The notes beneath the pieces were generated by a model. The model saw only the letters and a program-made list of their open reading frames with translations, had not been told where the DNA came from and did no database searches. Shown here piece by piece: positions 51,887 to 60,325 of a stretch of 64,000 nt of DNA. Position numbers and translations under genes: made by a program. The stretch comes from Actinocatenispora sera (GTDB lineage: Bacteria > Actinomycetota > Actinomycetes > Mycobacteriales > Micromonosporaceae): NCBI RefSeq assembly GCF_018324685.1, contig NZ_AP023354.1, forward strand, positions 1,426,001-1,490,000. The letters are read 5' to 3'. Each line of letters opens with the position of its first letter. The first letter of the stretch is position 1.

Positions 51887-53081
51887 CCGGTCCGGAGCGC
51901 CGCGGCCGGCCCGCCTGTCCGTCACCGACGCGATCCGGTTGGGCGGTGCCGGTCTGCGGACGCGGCCGCTGCGGGTGATCCTGTCCGCCCTCGGGGTGGC
52001 CATCGGCATCGGGGCGATGATCGCCGTGGCCGGCATCTCCACGTCCAGCCGCGCGCAGCTCGACCAGCAGCTGGCCCGGCTCGGTACCAACCTGCTGACC
52101 GTGGTCCCGGCACAGACGCAGACGGGCGAACCGGCTCAGCTGCCGGTCGAGTCCACCCGGATGATCCGGCGGATCGGCCCGGTGACCGCGGTGTCCGCGA
52201 CCGGGGAGCTGACCGCGCACGTCTACCGCAACGACCGGGTACCACCCGGCCAGACCGGCGGCATCGACGTGCTCGCGGCGAACGCCGCGCTGCCCGGCAC
52301 GGTCTCCGCCCACCTCGCCGCCGGCTCCTGGTTCAACGCGGCCACGGCGCGCTACCCGGCCGTCGTCCTCGGCTCCGTCGCGGCCCGCCGGCTCGGCCTG
52401 CCCGGCCCCGGCGTACGGGTGTGGCTGGGCGATCGCTGGTTCGTCGTGGCCGGCGTGCTGCAACCGGTGGCGCTCGCGCCGGAGCTGGACAGCGCCGCGC
52501 TGGTCGGCTGGTCCGCGGCACGCACGTACCTGCACTTCGACCGCCACCCGACCCGCGTCTACGTGCGCGCGGTGGAGGAGCAGATCCCGGCCGTACGCGC
52601 GGTGCTCGCCAACACCGCCAACCCGCAGCGACCCGGTACCGTCTCGGTTTCCCGGCCGTCGGATGCGTTGCGCGCCAAGCAGGCCACCGACGCCACCCTC
52701 ACCGCGTTGCTGCTCGGTCTCGGTGCGGTCGCGCTGCTGGTCGGTGGCGTCGGGGTGGCCAACACGATGATCATCTCGGTGCTGGAGCGCCGCGCCGAGA
52801 TCGGCCTGCGCCGCGCGCTCGGCGCCACCCGCGGCCAGATCCGGCTGCAGTTCCTCACCGAGTCGCTGCTGCTGTCCGGGCTCGGCGGCGCGGGCGGCGC
52901 CGTCATCGGCATCCTCGGTACGGCCGGCTACGCGGCGAGCCGTGGCTGGCCGGTGGTGGTACCCGCCTGGGCATCGACCGGGGGCATCGCCGCCACCATG
53001 ATCATCGGTACGCTCGCCGGCCTGTACCCGGCGGTCCGCGCCAGCCGCCTCGCCCCCGCCGCCGCGCTGTCGGTGCCATGA
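51879..53081 (+). CDS. FtsX-like ABC permease (MacB type)
   Basis: A 400-residue permease with four membrane helices: one near residues 25-47, a large extracytoplasmic MacB-PCD domain (about 50-265), then three helices ([20 protein letters not shown], and two more up to the end). The motif [18 protein letters not shown] is the FtsX cytoplasmic coupling segment. The GTG at 51879 overlaps the ATPase by 8 bases; GTG 51870 is an alternative. It completes a lipoprotein-MFP-ATPase-permease export operon controlled by the divergent two-component system. The substrate is unknown. Confidence 0.9.
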   Translation: MGDRSGAPRPARLSVTDAIRLGGAGLRTRPLRVILSALGVAIGIGAMIAVAGISTSSRAQLDQQLARLGTNLLTVVPAQTQTGEPAQLPVESTRMIRRIGPVTAVSATGELTAHVYRNDRVPPGQTGGIDVLAANAALPGTVSAHLAAGSWFNAATARYPAVVLGSVAARRLGLPGPGVRVWLGDRWFVVAGVLQPVALAPELDSAALVGWSAARTYLHFDRHPTRVYVRAVEEQIPAVRAVLANTANPQRPGTVSVSRPSDALRAKQATDATLTALLLGLGAVALLVGGVGVANTMIISVLERRAEIGLRRALGATRGQIRLQFLTESLLLSGLGGAGGAVIGILGTAGYAASRGWPVVVPAWASTGGIAATMIIGTLAGLYPAVRASRLAPAAALSVP

Positions 53082-53252
53082 CCGTCGACCCGTGGCCGGT
53101 GCTGGGGCGGCGGGGTGCACCGGCCGCGCCGGCCGACCCGTACGGGAACCGCACGGGCCGGCGTCCGACCCGGCGGCCGGGATCGGGCCCCGCCGCCCGG
53201 TCGGAACCGCTGGCTGTGGCGGTGTCCCGTGGGCTGGTCGGGACCGGTCTCG

Positions 53253-54140
53253 TCAGGCGGACGGGACCGGGGCGAAGTCGCCGGCGTGCCGGCGGGCGAA
53301 GTCGGCGAACGTCGTCGGCTCCACGCCGAAGGTGCGGTGCGTGCTCAGGTCGACGACCGCGTCCGGGGAGCCGCGCCGGCCGGCGTAGATCTCGTCCAGC
53401 AGGTCCAGCACCTCCGGCGGGAAGCCCTCGGCGGCGTGCAGCGCCCGCTTCTGCCCGGCGGTCACCGGCTCGTACCGGTACGGCCGGCCGGTCGCCGCGG
53501 TGAGCAGCTCGGCGACCTCGGTCATCGTCAGCGCCTCCGGGCCGGTCATGGCGTACGCCCGGCCCTCGATCCCGTCCGCGGCCATCACCGCCACCGCCAC
53601 CCGGGCGATGTCCTCGATGTCCACCGGGGCCAGCCGGCTGTCCCCGATCGGCATCACGATCGCGCCCCGGCCCGCGTCGACGCCGGTGAGCGCACCCGGC
53701 AGGTACACCTGCATGAACTGGCTGGGCTGCAGGTGCGTCCAGGCCAGCCCGGAGTCCTCCAGGTACCGCTCGATCTCCAGGTGCCAACGGGTACCGCGGA
53801 ACGCCTGCGGGTCGAACGTGGTGCCGGACTCCTTGCCGCTGAACTTGACGACGTGCCCGACCCCGGCCGCCTTCGCCGCGTCGATGAACCGGCACTGGGT
53901 ACCGACCATGTCGTCGCGCGGCGACGAGATCATCAGCACCCGGTCGACCCCGTCCAGCGCGGCGCCGAGCGACTCGGGTACGCGCATGTCGCCGACCACG
54001 ATCTCGATGCCGGGCAGGTTCCGCAGCCACGCCCCCTTGGCGGGATCCCGGACCAGAACCCGGATCGGTACGCCCTGGCGGGCGAACTCGCGGGCCACGA
54101 TCGAACCGGCGACACCGGTGGCGCCTGTCGTCAGATGCAT
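53253..54140 (-). CDS. NmrA-like NAD(P)-binding protein
   Basis: A 295-residue atypical short-chain dehydrogenase of the NmrA/QOR2 group. The nucleotide-binding loop is TGATGVAGSIVAREF at the N-terminus. The canonical Tyr-x-x-x-Lys is not clear; KFSGKESGTTF occupies the region, as in NmrA-like proteins that bind NAD(P) for sensing or reduce quinones. Its start lies inside the upstream sigma-factor gene (10-bp overlap). It is the last gene of a three-gene operon. It may be a redox partner or target of the sigma factor. Confidence 0.85.
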   Translation of the reverse strand: MHLTTGATGVAGSIVAREFARQGVPIRVLVRDPAKGAWLRNLPGIEIVVGDMRVPESLGAALDGVDRVLMISSPRDDMVGTQCRFIDAAKAAGVGHVVKFSGKESGTTFDPQAFRGTRWHLEIERYLEDSGLAWTHLQPSQFMQVYLPGALTGVDAGRGAIVMPIGDSRLAPVDIEDIARVAVAVMAADGIEGRAYAMTGPEALTMTEVAELLTAATGRPYRYEPVTAGQKRALHAAEGFPPEVLDLLDEIYAGRRGSPDAVVDLSTHRTFGVEPTTFADFARRHAGDFAPVPSA

Positions 54141-55090
54141 GTCTTCTCCTCGGTGCTGGCGAGATGGGGGAGACCGAACCGCGGGAACAGCAACGGATCG
54201 TGAACCATGTCGATCCGCGCGATCCCGTCCGGTCCGAGCGTGAGCAGTTGCAGGGCATGGGCGCGGGGAACGCCGCCGTGCCCCGCGACGTACAGGCCGA
54301 AGGCCGGCTGGCCGTTCGCCGTGGTCGGCAGCAACCGGCGACCGGGCCGGGTCAGCCGGCGGCGCAGGAACGCGGCGACCTGCTCCCGGCCGCGGAACCA
54401 GGTCGGGATCGGCGGCATCTCCAGTACCGCGTCCGCGGCGAGAATCCGCAGCAGCTCGTCGATGTCGGCGTTCTCGAACGCGACCGCGTACCGGTCGAGC
54501 AGGGTGCGACGCACCGGATCCGCCGGCTCGGTGAGGTCGTACCCGTCCGGTGCGGTACGGGCGAGTTGCCGGCGGGCGCGCTGCAGCGCGCTGTTGACGG
54601 CCGCCGTGCTGCTGTCCAGCAAATCGGCGGCCTCGTCGGCGTGGAACATCAACACGTCCCGCAGGATCAGTACGGCGCGCTGCCGGCCGGGCAGGTGCTG
54701 CAACGCGGCGACGAACGCGAGCCGGATGCCGTGGTGCGCCTCGGCCGCCGTCGCCGGGTCCAGCTCCGTCGCCGAAACAGGTTCCACCCAAGGGATCTCG
54801 ACGTTGCGCGGATCGATGGTCCCGGCCGGATCGGCCGCCGGCCCGCCCAGCCCGGACGGCAGGGCACGACGCGCCCGGCCCTCGATCGCGCGCAGGCAGA
54901 CCCGGGTGGCGATCCGGTACAGCCAGGTGCGCACCGACGCCCGGCCCTGGAACGCGTCGAAGGCCCGCCACGCCCGCAGGTAGGTTTCCTGCACCGCGTC
55001 GTCGGCGTCGTGCGGCGAGCCCAGCATCCGGTAGCAGTAGGCGAACAGCTCCCGCCGGTACCGCTCCGCCGCGTCCTCGAACGCGGTCAC
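54131..55090 (-). CDS. ECF sigma factor with C-terminal SnoaL-like domain
   Basis: A 319-residue sigma factor. Region 2 is seen in ERYRRELFAYCYRMLGSPHD and DAVQETYLRAWRAFD, and region 4 in LQHLPGRQRAVLILRDVLMF and ADLLDSSTAAVNSALQRARR. A SnoaL-like (NTF2) domain of about 120 residues follows (DRYAVAFENADIDELLRILA), as in the SigG/SigJ-type ECF groups where it modulates activity without a classical anti-sigma. The GTG at 55090 overlaps the upstream SnoaL gene by 4 bases (GTGA). Its likely targets include its own operon. Confidence 0.9.
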   Translation of the reverse strand: MTAFEDAAERYRRELFAYCYRMLGSPHDADDAVQETYLRAWRAFDAFQGRASVRTWLYRIATRVCLRAIEGRARRALPSGLGGPAADPAGTIDPRNVEIPWVEPVSATELDPATAAEAHHGIRLAFVAALQHLPGRQRAVLILRDVLMFHADEAADLLDSSTAAVNSALQRARRQLARTAPDGYDLTEPADPVRRTLLDRYAVAFENADIDELLRILAADAVLEMPPIPTWFRGREQVAAFLRRRLTRPGRRLLPTTANGQPAFGLYVAGHGGVPRAHALQLLTLGPDGIARIDMVHDPLLFPRFGLPHLASTEEKTCI

Positions 55091-55716
55091 CGGCCGGCCT
55101 GTGCGGTGTCGAACACCACCGTGTCGGCGGCGATCCGGCCGCCCCGTACCGACACGTGGTCGACGGTGCGCACGGTGCCGAACGGGCCGGTGTGCAGGTC
55201 GTGGCAGACCACCGCGCTGTCCTCGTCGCCGTACGCGGCCACCACGTCGACTCCGGTGACCACCTCGGCGAACTCACCGATCGCCGCAGCGACCGCCGCC
55301 GCCCCGGCCAGCCGGGTACGCGGGCTCTCGAACACCACGTCGTCGTGCAGCAGCGCGGTCACCGTCGCGAGGTCGCGCCGGCCGAACGCCTCCACGAACG
55401 CCACCGCGACCGGCACCGCCGCGCCGGCCGGCCGGTACGTGCCGAGCAGCGTCGCCTTCCGCGGCTCCGGCTCGGCCGCCAACCGGGTACCCAGGTCGCG
55501 CTGGAACCGCCCGAACGCCTCGACGCCCGGCAACACCGGGTCTGTCGCGGTCGTCGCCACGTGCACGAACTCGGCGCCGTCCAGCTGCACCGCGGTGTAC
55601 TCCAACCCCGGTGGCCGCTCCCGTCGTAGCTGCGCGAACACCGCCTCGACCAGGCGCCGGTTCTCGGCCGCCGCATCCTCGCGTGTCCGGTACCGCACCA
55701 CAACCGTCTCGCTCAT
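55087..55716 (-). CDS. Two-part protein with SnoaL/NTF2-like domain
   Basis: A 209-residue protein. The first part (about 1-95; VVVRYRTREDAAAENRRLVE) looks like a small ferredoxin-fold/monooxygenase-like module. The second part (about 100-205; AFVEAFGRRDLATVTALLHD) is a SnoaL-like NTF2 domain. The start ATG at 55716 has GGGAG upstream. It is translationally coupled to the sigma factor, which carries its own SnoaL domain, so the two may interact. No catalytic residues are certain. Confidence 0.8.
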   Translation of the reverse strand: MSETVVVRYRTREDAAAENRRLVEAVFAQLRRERPPGLEYTAVQLDGAEFVHVATTATDPVLPGVEAFGRFQRDLGTRLAAEPEPRKATLLGTYRPAGAAVPVAVAFVEAFGRRDLATVTALLHDDVVFESPRTRLAGAAAVAAAIGEFAEVVTGVDVVAAYGDEDSAVVCHDLHTGPFGTVRTVDHVSVRGGRIAADTVVFDTAQAGR

Positions 55717-56116
55717 CCCGCGCTCCCTTTCGGTTCCGTACCCTCCACCGGTACAGATCCGCCGGCCCCCGGAAACTCATCGCCCGCGCAGCTGGACCGG
55801 AGCGGAGCGCCGCGGGAACCGGACGCGACACCGACTCGGCGTCGACCCGGACTGACCGCCCCGGATCAGCGCGAAGGAGCCCCTCACCGGCGGGCCAGCG
55901 CGGTCCGATCGATGCACGTGGGTCGGTGCACGTGAGTCGGTGCCGTCGGGTCGTGCGGGGTCGGTGCGGCAGGCAGGCGTGGACGGGGTGCGAGCGAGCC
56001 GGTCCGACCAGGGTGTGCGCGCGGGGTCGGGACGCCGACGGTACGGGCGGCAGCGGTGCGCGAGGCCGTGCGGATCAGTGTGGGCCAGTCAGTGCGTGCG
56101 GGTCAGTGCGGGCGGG
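55717..56116. other. 400-bp gap with short G-rich repeats
   Basis: No gene is visible between the SnoaL-like gene start and the end of the DUF2228 gene. From about 55918 the plus strand is made of GTGCGGGTCGGTGCG-like variations. It ends in three exact-length 14-bp units at 56087, 56101 and 56115 (GGTCAGTGCGTGCG type); the last runs into the DUF2228 stop region. The upstream end probably holds the promoter of the sigma-factor operon. Confidence 0.5.
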
Positions 56117-57058
56117 TCAGTGCGTGCGGGTGAGGACGCTGACGCTACGGAGGTCGCGGTGCGCGGCGTGCACCTCGGCGATGTCGGCGAGCGCGTCGCG
56201 GCCGAGCGCCTGGTACGCGCCGACGAGCAGGGCGAGGCCACGGTCCCGGTACTCGTCCGCGTCGATCCAGTGCAGCTCACTGCCGACCGCGAGGGCGTAC
56301 GCCGGCTGCCCGGCGGCCAGTTGCCGTTCGGCCTCGGCGATCAGGCTCGCCGCGTCCGGCCCGCCGGCCTGCAACGCCCGCAGCCGCTGGCCGGAGCTCT
56401 CCAGCCGCGGGTCGCCGGAATCGGTGGGCAGCACCGGAAACAGCGACACCGCGGTCGACTGCCGGGGTGACTGCGCCCAGCTCGGCAGGCCGTCGGCGGC
56501 CACCGCCTCCCGGTCGGCGGCGGCGAACCAGTCGAGCGCCGCCGCGAGCGGCCGCAACGCGCGAGCCTCCGGGCCGTCCGCGCCGTAGTCGGCGGCCACC
56601 GCGTCGATCCGGTGCCGGAGCTGGACGAGCAGCGTGGCCGCGCCGTTCGTCCAGGTCTCCGCCGAATCGCGGGCCCAGTTGAACACCACGAATGCGGGCA
56701 GCTGCGCCGGATCGTCGTACCACAGGCCGTAGTGCAGCCCGTCCGAGTCACCGCCGAGCACGGTGACGAACTCGGCCGGATCGCACCGGTAGCGGCCGTG
56801 CAACCGCTCGTCCAGCCCGCCGGCGCCGACCAGCGACAGCCCGTCCGGAGCGAGGTACTCGGTGAGGCCGAACGGGGCGACGCCGAGCTGGTTCAGCCCC
56901 TCCCGCTCGGCGTCGTCGGCGCTGTGCCAGAGCGCGGCGAACACCGCCAGGTGCCGTGGCACCCGCAGCCCGTACACCCGCCGGACCCGTTCCTCGAGCG
57001 CCGGGAACCGGGACCAGATCTCGGTCAGCGTCCGCGTGCGCCGTGCCTCGCCGTCCAC
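56117..57058 (-). CDS. DUF2228 (HPF1-like) protein
   Basis: A protein of about 313 residues of the DUF2228 family, whose eukaryotic member HPF1 remodels the PARP1 active site for serine ADP-ribosylation. RYRCDPAEFVTVLGGDSDGL, then HYGLWYDDPAQLPAFVVFN and WARDSAETWTN match the family core. The GTG at 57058 (VDGEARRTRTLTEIW) is a plausible start; the frame runs on to a TTG at 57109. No PARP is seen nearby. It is divergent from kptA, an enzyme of the ADP-ribosyltransferase fold, with about 80 bp between starts. A functional link is inference. Confidence 0.72.
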   Translation of the reverse strand: MDGEARRTRTLTEIWSRFPALEERVRRVYGLRVPRHLAVFAALWHSADDAEREGLNQLGVAPFGLTEYLAPDGLSLVGAGGLDERLHGRYRCDPAEFVTVLGGDSDGLHYGLWYDDPAQLPAFVVFNWARDSAETWTNGAATLLVQLRHRIDAVAADYGADGPEARALRPLAAALDWFAAADREAVAADGLPSWAQSPRQSTAVSLFPVLPTDSGDPRLESSGQRLRALQAGGPDAASLIAEAERQLAAGQPAYALAVGSELHWIDADEYRDRGLALLVGAYQALGRDALADIAEVHAAHRDLRSVSVLTRTH

Positions 57059-57137
57059 CGCCGCATCGTAGGCTACGCCGGCCAGCTCGCTGGTTACCTT
57101 GTCGCACAACGGGTACGGCGCCGGTAGGCTCGGCGGT

Positions 57138-57689
57138 ATGGTGGTCGACGACGTGGCGCTGAGCCGGGCGGTTTCGCACGCGTTGCGGCACGAGCCCTGG
57201 CGGTACGAGCTGGAACTCGACCGGGAGGGCTGGACCCCGGTCGATCAGCTGCTGCTGGCGCTGCGGGAGCGCGGCGGCGACTGGGCGGCGGTCGACCGCG
57301 CGGCCGTGCGGCGGATGATGGCAGCGGCCAGCAAGCAGCGCTTCGAGCTCGACGGTGACCGGATCCGCGCCCGGTACGGGCATTCGTTGGCCGGCCGGAT
57401 CGAGCTGGTGCCGGGCCTGCCGCCGCCGCGGTTGTTCCACGGTACGGCCCCGGCCACGGTGCCGGTCATCCGGACGCAGGGGCTGCGCCCGATGGGCCGG
57501 CAGTACGTGCACCTGTCGGCCGACGTCGAGACCGCGCGCTCGGTGGGGCAGCGCAAGAGCGGCCGGCCGGTGCTGCTGACGGTCGATGCGGCCGCGGCGG
57601 CCGCCGCCGGGATCGTCTTCTATCGTGGCAACGACCGGGTCTGGCTGGCCGACGCGATCCCGCCCGATCACCTCGAACCGCTGGCCTGA
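57138..57689 (+). CDS. kptA: RNA 2'-phosphotransferase KptA
   Basis: A 183-residue enzyme of the Tpt1/KptA family, which removes an RNA 2'-phosphate using NAD+ through an ADP-ribosylated intermediate. The N-terminal winged helix contains LSRAVSHALRHEPWRYELEL; RYGHSLAGR, RLFHGTAP, RQYVHLSADVETARSVGQRK and GIVFYRGNDRVWLADAIP supply the conserved NAD/phosphate residues. The ATG at 57138 matches the family start. Bacterial members lack tRNA-splicing substrates; ADP-ribosylation of nucleic-acid ends or a repair role has been proposed. Confidence 0.93.
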   Translation: MVVDDVALSRAVSHALRHEPWRYELELDREGWTPVDQLLLALRERGGDWAAVDRAAVRRMMAAASKQRFELDGDRIRARYGHSLAGRIELVPGLPPPRLFHGTAPATVPVIRTQGLRPMGRQYVHLSADVETARSVGQRKSGRPVLLTVDAAAAAAAGIVFYRGNDRVWLADAIPPDHLEPLA

Positions 57690-58159
57690 CGCCCGACGGG
57701 TCACCGGCGCGGTGGACGAGGGCGGCCGGCGGTCCGGCCGCGCACCGGTCGACCTGATGCCGCAGGTCATCGACCCGAGCTGATGCCGCCCCCGCCGGCC
57801 GGTGCCGCGAATCGGGTGGTCGGTCCGAGTCACGTGATCGGTGCAAGTCGTCGCGACAGGGCGGAAAGATCACAGCAGGTACCGGACCACGCACTATCTG
57901 AAGAATGGCAACCAGGGGGTTTCGTCCGCACGATGGGTGCCGGCACCATGACGTGGTCGACACCATCCCCCCGGTGCTCGAACTCGAAACCGCCCCGCTC
58001 GGCCTCCGCCGGCGGGGCGGTTTCATGCCCGGCCCGGACGCGCCGATCCCGATGGCTGGCGGGTTGCCGTCGCCCGGCCCGGACTCGCCGAGGTTCCCGA
58101 TGGCTGGCGGGAAGCCGTCAGCTCCGCCCCGGACGCGTGTCGTCCCCGGCCCGGTGGAG
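57690..58159. other. 470-bp intergenic stretch with hairpin and 45-bp repeat
   Basis: No gene is convincing. The stretch contains a 13-bp-arm hairpin (57986-58024) and a direct repeat of about 45 bp: units beginning CCCGGCCCGGAC at 58028 and 58073, both containing CCCGATGGCTGGCGGG. An open plus-strand frame from 57905 crosses the hairpin and the repeats and has no ribosome site. Confidence 0.5.
57986..58024. terminator. Perfect 13-bp hairpin
   Basis: GAAACCGCCCCGC (57986-57998) and GCGGGGCGGTTTC (58012-58024) pair completely around a 13-base loop. It lies about 300 bp after kptA and 136 bp before the end of the DUF1330 gene. The A-rich start and T-rich end give it bidirectional intrinsic-terminator character. 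Confidence 0.75.
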
Positions 58160-58450
58160 TCAGTCGCCCTCGACGATGACGACGTCGCAGTCGATGTGAT
58201 CGGTGCGCAGCGGCCGGATCCGTACGTACTCCGGCGACTCGTACCAGCCACGGGCGTGCTCCACGTCCGGGAACCGGATCACCACCGCATCGCCCGGCCA
58301 GCTGCCCTCCCGTACCTCCAGCGCGCCGCCGTGCACGAGGAAGGTGCCACCGAACGGATCGAGGGTGCCCTGGACGAGCTCCAGGTACTGCCCGACCTCC
58401 GGCGGCAGCGGGTCCGGCGGGCGAAGCTGCGCGATCACGTACCCGGCCAT
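58160..58450 (-). CDS. DUF1330 family protein
   Basis: A 96-residue dimeric alpha-beta barrel protein of the DUF1330 group: MAGYVIAQLRPPDPLPPEVG, TFLVHGGALEVREGSWPGD, VIRFPDVEHARGWYESPEYV and a short acidic end are all characteristic. Members may be small ligand-binding or enzyme-like proteins; no activity is established. The ATG at 58450 follows GGAGTC. It stands alone and leftward between kptA and the next lipoprotein. Confidence 0.87.
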   Translation of the reverse strand: MAGYVIAQLRPPDPLPPEVGQYLELVQGTLDPFGGTFLVHGGALEVREGSWPGDAVVIRFPDVEHARGWYESPEYVRIRPLRTDHIDCDVVIVEGD

Positions 58451-58655
58451 GGTGTGACTCCTGTCCCGGGCCGCCCGCACACACCGTCCGGGACCGCCCG
58501 TACTGGAAGCAATGAGACAGACACCACGCTAGCCGTCATGATCGTCGCCGGTCGGCGAACTGTCCGAAACACGCAGGTACCCGCCGTCGGGACGGGTCCC
58601 GCCCGACCGGTCCGATACTCGCTACGGCTGACGATCCGCGACGAAAGGCGGTCCG

Positions 58656-59390
58656 ATGACGCGTGTGAGCCGCCTGGGGGCGGTCGTCGTCCTGCTCGCG
58701 GCACTCGCCGGCTGCGGTGGCCCGCAGCACCGGCCGACCACCGGCGACCTGATGTACCGGTACTTCCGGTCCACGCACGTACGACACGACCGGTACGCGG
58801 GGGTGACCGGCCCCGACCGGCTCGCCGAGTTCGCCGCCGAGGGTGGGCCGAAGGCGGTCGTGGCCAGCATGTTCAGCGTGTACGAGTGCATCGACGCCGA
58901 CTACCTGGAGCAGCAGCGCGAGCAGGACCGGTACCGGACCTACGCGGGCGCCTGCCCGACCGCTACGGCCAAGCGGCGCGCCGAACGCTTCGCCGGGCGC
59001 GGCGGCACCGTGTACACCCGGCGGATCCTGATCCAGCACCACGACGGCAGCCTCGAGCTCGGCACCGTGTACGTGCCGAGGCGTCGCGACGGCGGCACCA
59101 GGCTGGTCGACCAGAACGGCGGCGAATATCGGACCCTGGACGACTTCCGGCAGCACAACGAGACGCTCCGGGGCGACGACTGGATCGTCACCCTGGAGCA
59201 CATCACCTCGGTACCCGGCCACGGCCGGATCGTCACCGTCACCGGCCACGCCGCCCCCGACCGCCGGCCCTGGCTGTACGCGAGCATCGCCCTGGCACTG
59301 CTCGCCGCCGCCGGCGCGACCCTGCTCGTCGTACGCGCCGTGCGCCGCCGCCGCACGCCCGACCCGCTGCTCGATCAGTGGTCCGTCTGA
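58656..59390 (+). CDS. Lipoprotein with C-terminal membrane helix
   Basis: A 244-residue protein. The signal peptide ends in lipobox LAGC (Cys20). An outer domain of about 170 residues follows (LMYRYFRSTHVRHDRYAGVT, SVYECIDADYLEQQREQDRY, VYTRRILIQHHDGS). A C-terminal helix (LYASIALALLAAAGATLLVV) and a basic cytoplasmic tail (RAVRRRR) end it. A lipidated N-terminus plus a second anchor is unusual. The ATG at 58656 has AAAGGCGG. I do not recognise the domain. Confidence 0.7.
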   Translation: MTRVSRLGAVVVLLAALAGCGGPQHRPTTGDLMYRYFRSTHVRHDRYAGVTGPDRLAEFAAEGGPKAVVASMFSVYECIDADYLEQQREQDRYRTYAGACPTATAKRRAERFAGRGGTVYTRRILIQHHDGSLELGTVYVPRRRDGGTRLVDQNGGEYRTLDDFRQHNETLRGDDWIVTLEHITSVPGHGRIVTVTGHAAPDRRPWLYASIALALLAAAGATLLVVRAVRRRRTPDPLLDQWSV

Positions 59391-59457
59391 GCCCCCGCCG
59401 TACCGCCCGGAGGGGCCCGAACCGGCCGTGTTAGAGTTACCGCCGGTTTCACCAACT

Positions 59458-59530
59458 GCGCCCGTAGCTCAACGGATAGAGCATCTGACTACGGATCAGA
59501 AGGTTGGGGGTTCGAATCCCTCCGGGCGCA
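59458..59530 (+). tRNA. tRNA-Arg (anticodon ACG)
   Basis: A 73-base tRNA with acceptor arms GCGCCCG (59458-59464) and CGGGCGC (59523-59529), D-arm GCTC/GAGC, anticodon arm TCTGA/TCAGA around loop CTACGGA (anticodon ACG at 59491-59493) and T-arm with GGTTCGAATCCC. The CCA end is not encoded. An antisense open frame over this gene (ending in a well-known GGIRTPNLLIRSQ-type peptide) is spurious. Confidence 0.95.
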
Positions 59531-59535
59531 CCTTG

Positions 59536-59576
59536 TTTTTCATGCTCGTAAAGGCGTTTTTCATGCTCGTAAAGGC
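59536..59576 (+). repeat. 21-bp tandem duplication after the tRNA
   Basis: TTTTTCATGCTCGTAAAGGC occurs at 59536-59555 and again at 59557-59576, a 21-bp period. The second copy supplies the left arm of the terminator that follows. The duplication is within the probable 3' trailer of the tRNA transcript. Confidence 0.85.
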
Positions 59577-59600
59577 CGTGACCAGGGCCTTTACTTTTTT
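59569..59600 (+). terminator. Rho-independent terminator of the tRNA-Arg
   Basis: GTAAAGGCC (59569-59577) and GGCCTTTAC (59586-59594) form a 9-bp stem followed directly by six T (59595-59600). It is the only terminator in the window with a classical U run. Confidence 0.88.
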
Positions 59601-59936
59601 GCGAGCAACCTTCATGTTCGATGGTTATCGATACAGTGCCCGAGTCGTGCCCGAGCGGTGCCCGAGATAGGTCGAACCCAAGACCGTATTCCACGATGCG
59701 AAACTACCCTCTGTAACTGGAGGCAGATTACGCTATGCAACTGCCGTGGGTGGTGCCTGGGTTGTGCGAGGTCGAGGTCGCAGCTCGGACGGCCATGGCG
59801 CGCCCGGCTGTGCTCCACATGGTCTGACGGAGAGTCGTCTCGTGAGGTTCCTGGTTGCCGGTGCTCTACCCGTTGTCCGGCTGTCCCGCCGTGGCCCCGA
59901 CATGATGGGCACCGCTAAGCCCGCTCACTTCGGACG
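59601..59936. other. Gene-free, less GC-rich stretch
   Basis: No gene is seen on either strand. GTGCCCGAG recurs three times around 59637-59667. TGTAACTGGAGG and ATGCAACTGCCG are near-repeats. The lower GC and absence of coding bias suggest decayed DNA between the tRNA and the broken ArsR gene. Confidence 0.45.
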
Positions 59937-60235
59937 CTAGCCGGCGGTGGGCTCGGTAACTGTGGCAGGTGTGTCGTGCTTGCCGAGCCGGAGGTGCTCG
60001 ATGTGGTAGATGGCTTCGTCGAGCAGTTGGGCGACGTGGTTGTCGAACAGGGCGTAGACGATGCGTCGCCCCGATCGGGTGCTGGTGACCAGGCCCAGGG
60101 CGCGCAGCAGGCGCAGTTGGTGGGAGACGGCGGACTGCTCCATGCCGATGGTGTCGGCCAGCTCGCCGACCGGGCAGGGGCTCTGCCGTAGCCGGGGTGG
60201 TGAGCTCTCGTGCTCGTTTTCATGCGGTAGGCGAT
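59937..60235 (-). pseudogene. ArsR/SmtB-family regulator, N-terminus lost
   Basis: The last 80 residues are a good ArsR winged helix: CPVGELADTIGMEQSAVSHQ, LRLLRALGLVTSTRSGRRIV and DNHVAQLLDEAIYHIEHLRL. They resemble the CmtR/KmtR metal-sensor branch. The preceding sequence no longer matches the family: where helices 1-2 should be, the frame reads HENEHESSPP, with no suitable start codon or ribosome site. The open frame reaches back to 60584 only by running into the LysR gene. It is probably a truncated gene. Possible rescue from a TTG start near 60314 cannot be excluded. Confidence 0.65.
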
Positions 60236-60325
60236 ACGCGGAACAGCCGCGCGGGATGCCGGTTGGCGCGCAGGCAGCCAGCGCGTCCTGGGTCGTGACC
60301 GGCCCAGTCAAGTCACAACATCGAT

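Noticed and set aside
53253-55277. 674-residue fusion of a sigma-factor reading and the NmrA-like protein
   Set aside because: The first part is an off-frame reading of the sigma factor. The NmrA-like protein starts at 54140 within the overlap.
57905-59434. 509-residue plus-strand frame from 57905
   Set aside because: It crosses a strong hairpin, a 45-bp repeat and the antisense of two genes, with no ribosome site.
59449-59694. Minus-strand frame containing GGIRTPNLLIRSQMLYPLSY
   Set aside because: This is the well-known false protein from the antisense strand of a tRNA-Arg gene. It is not a gene.
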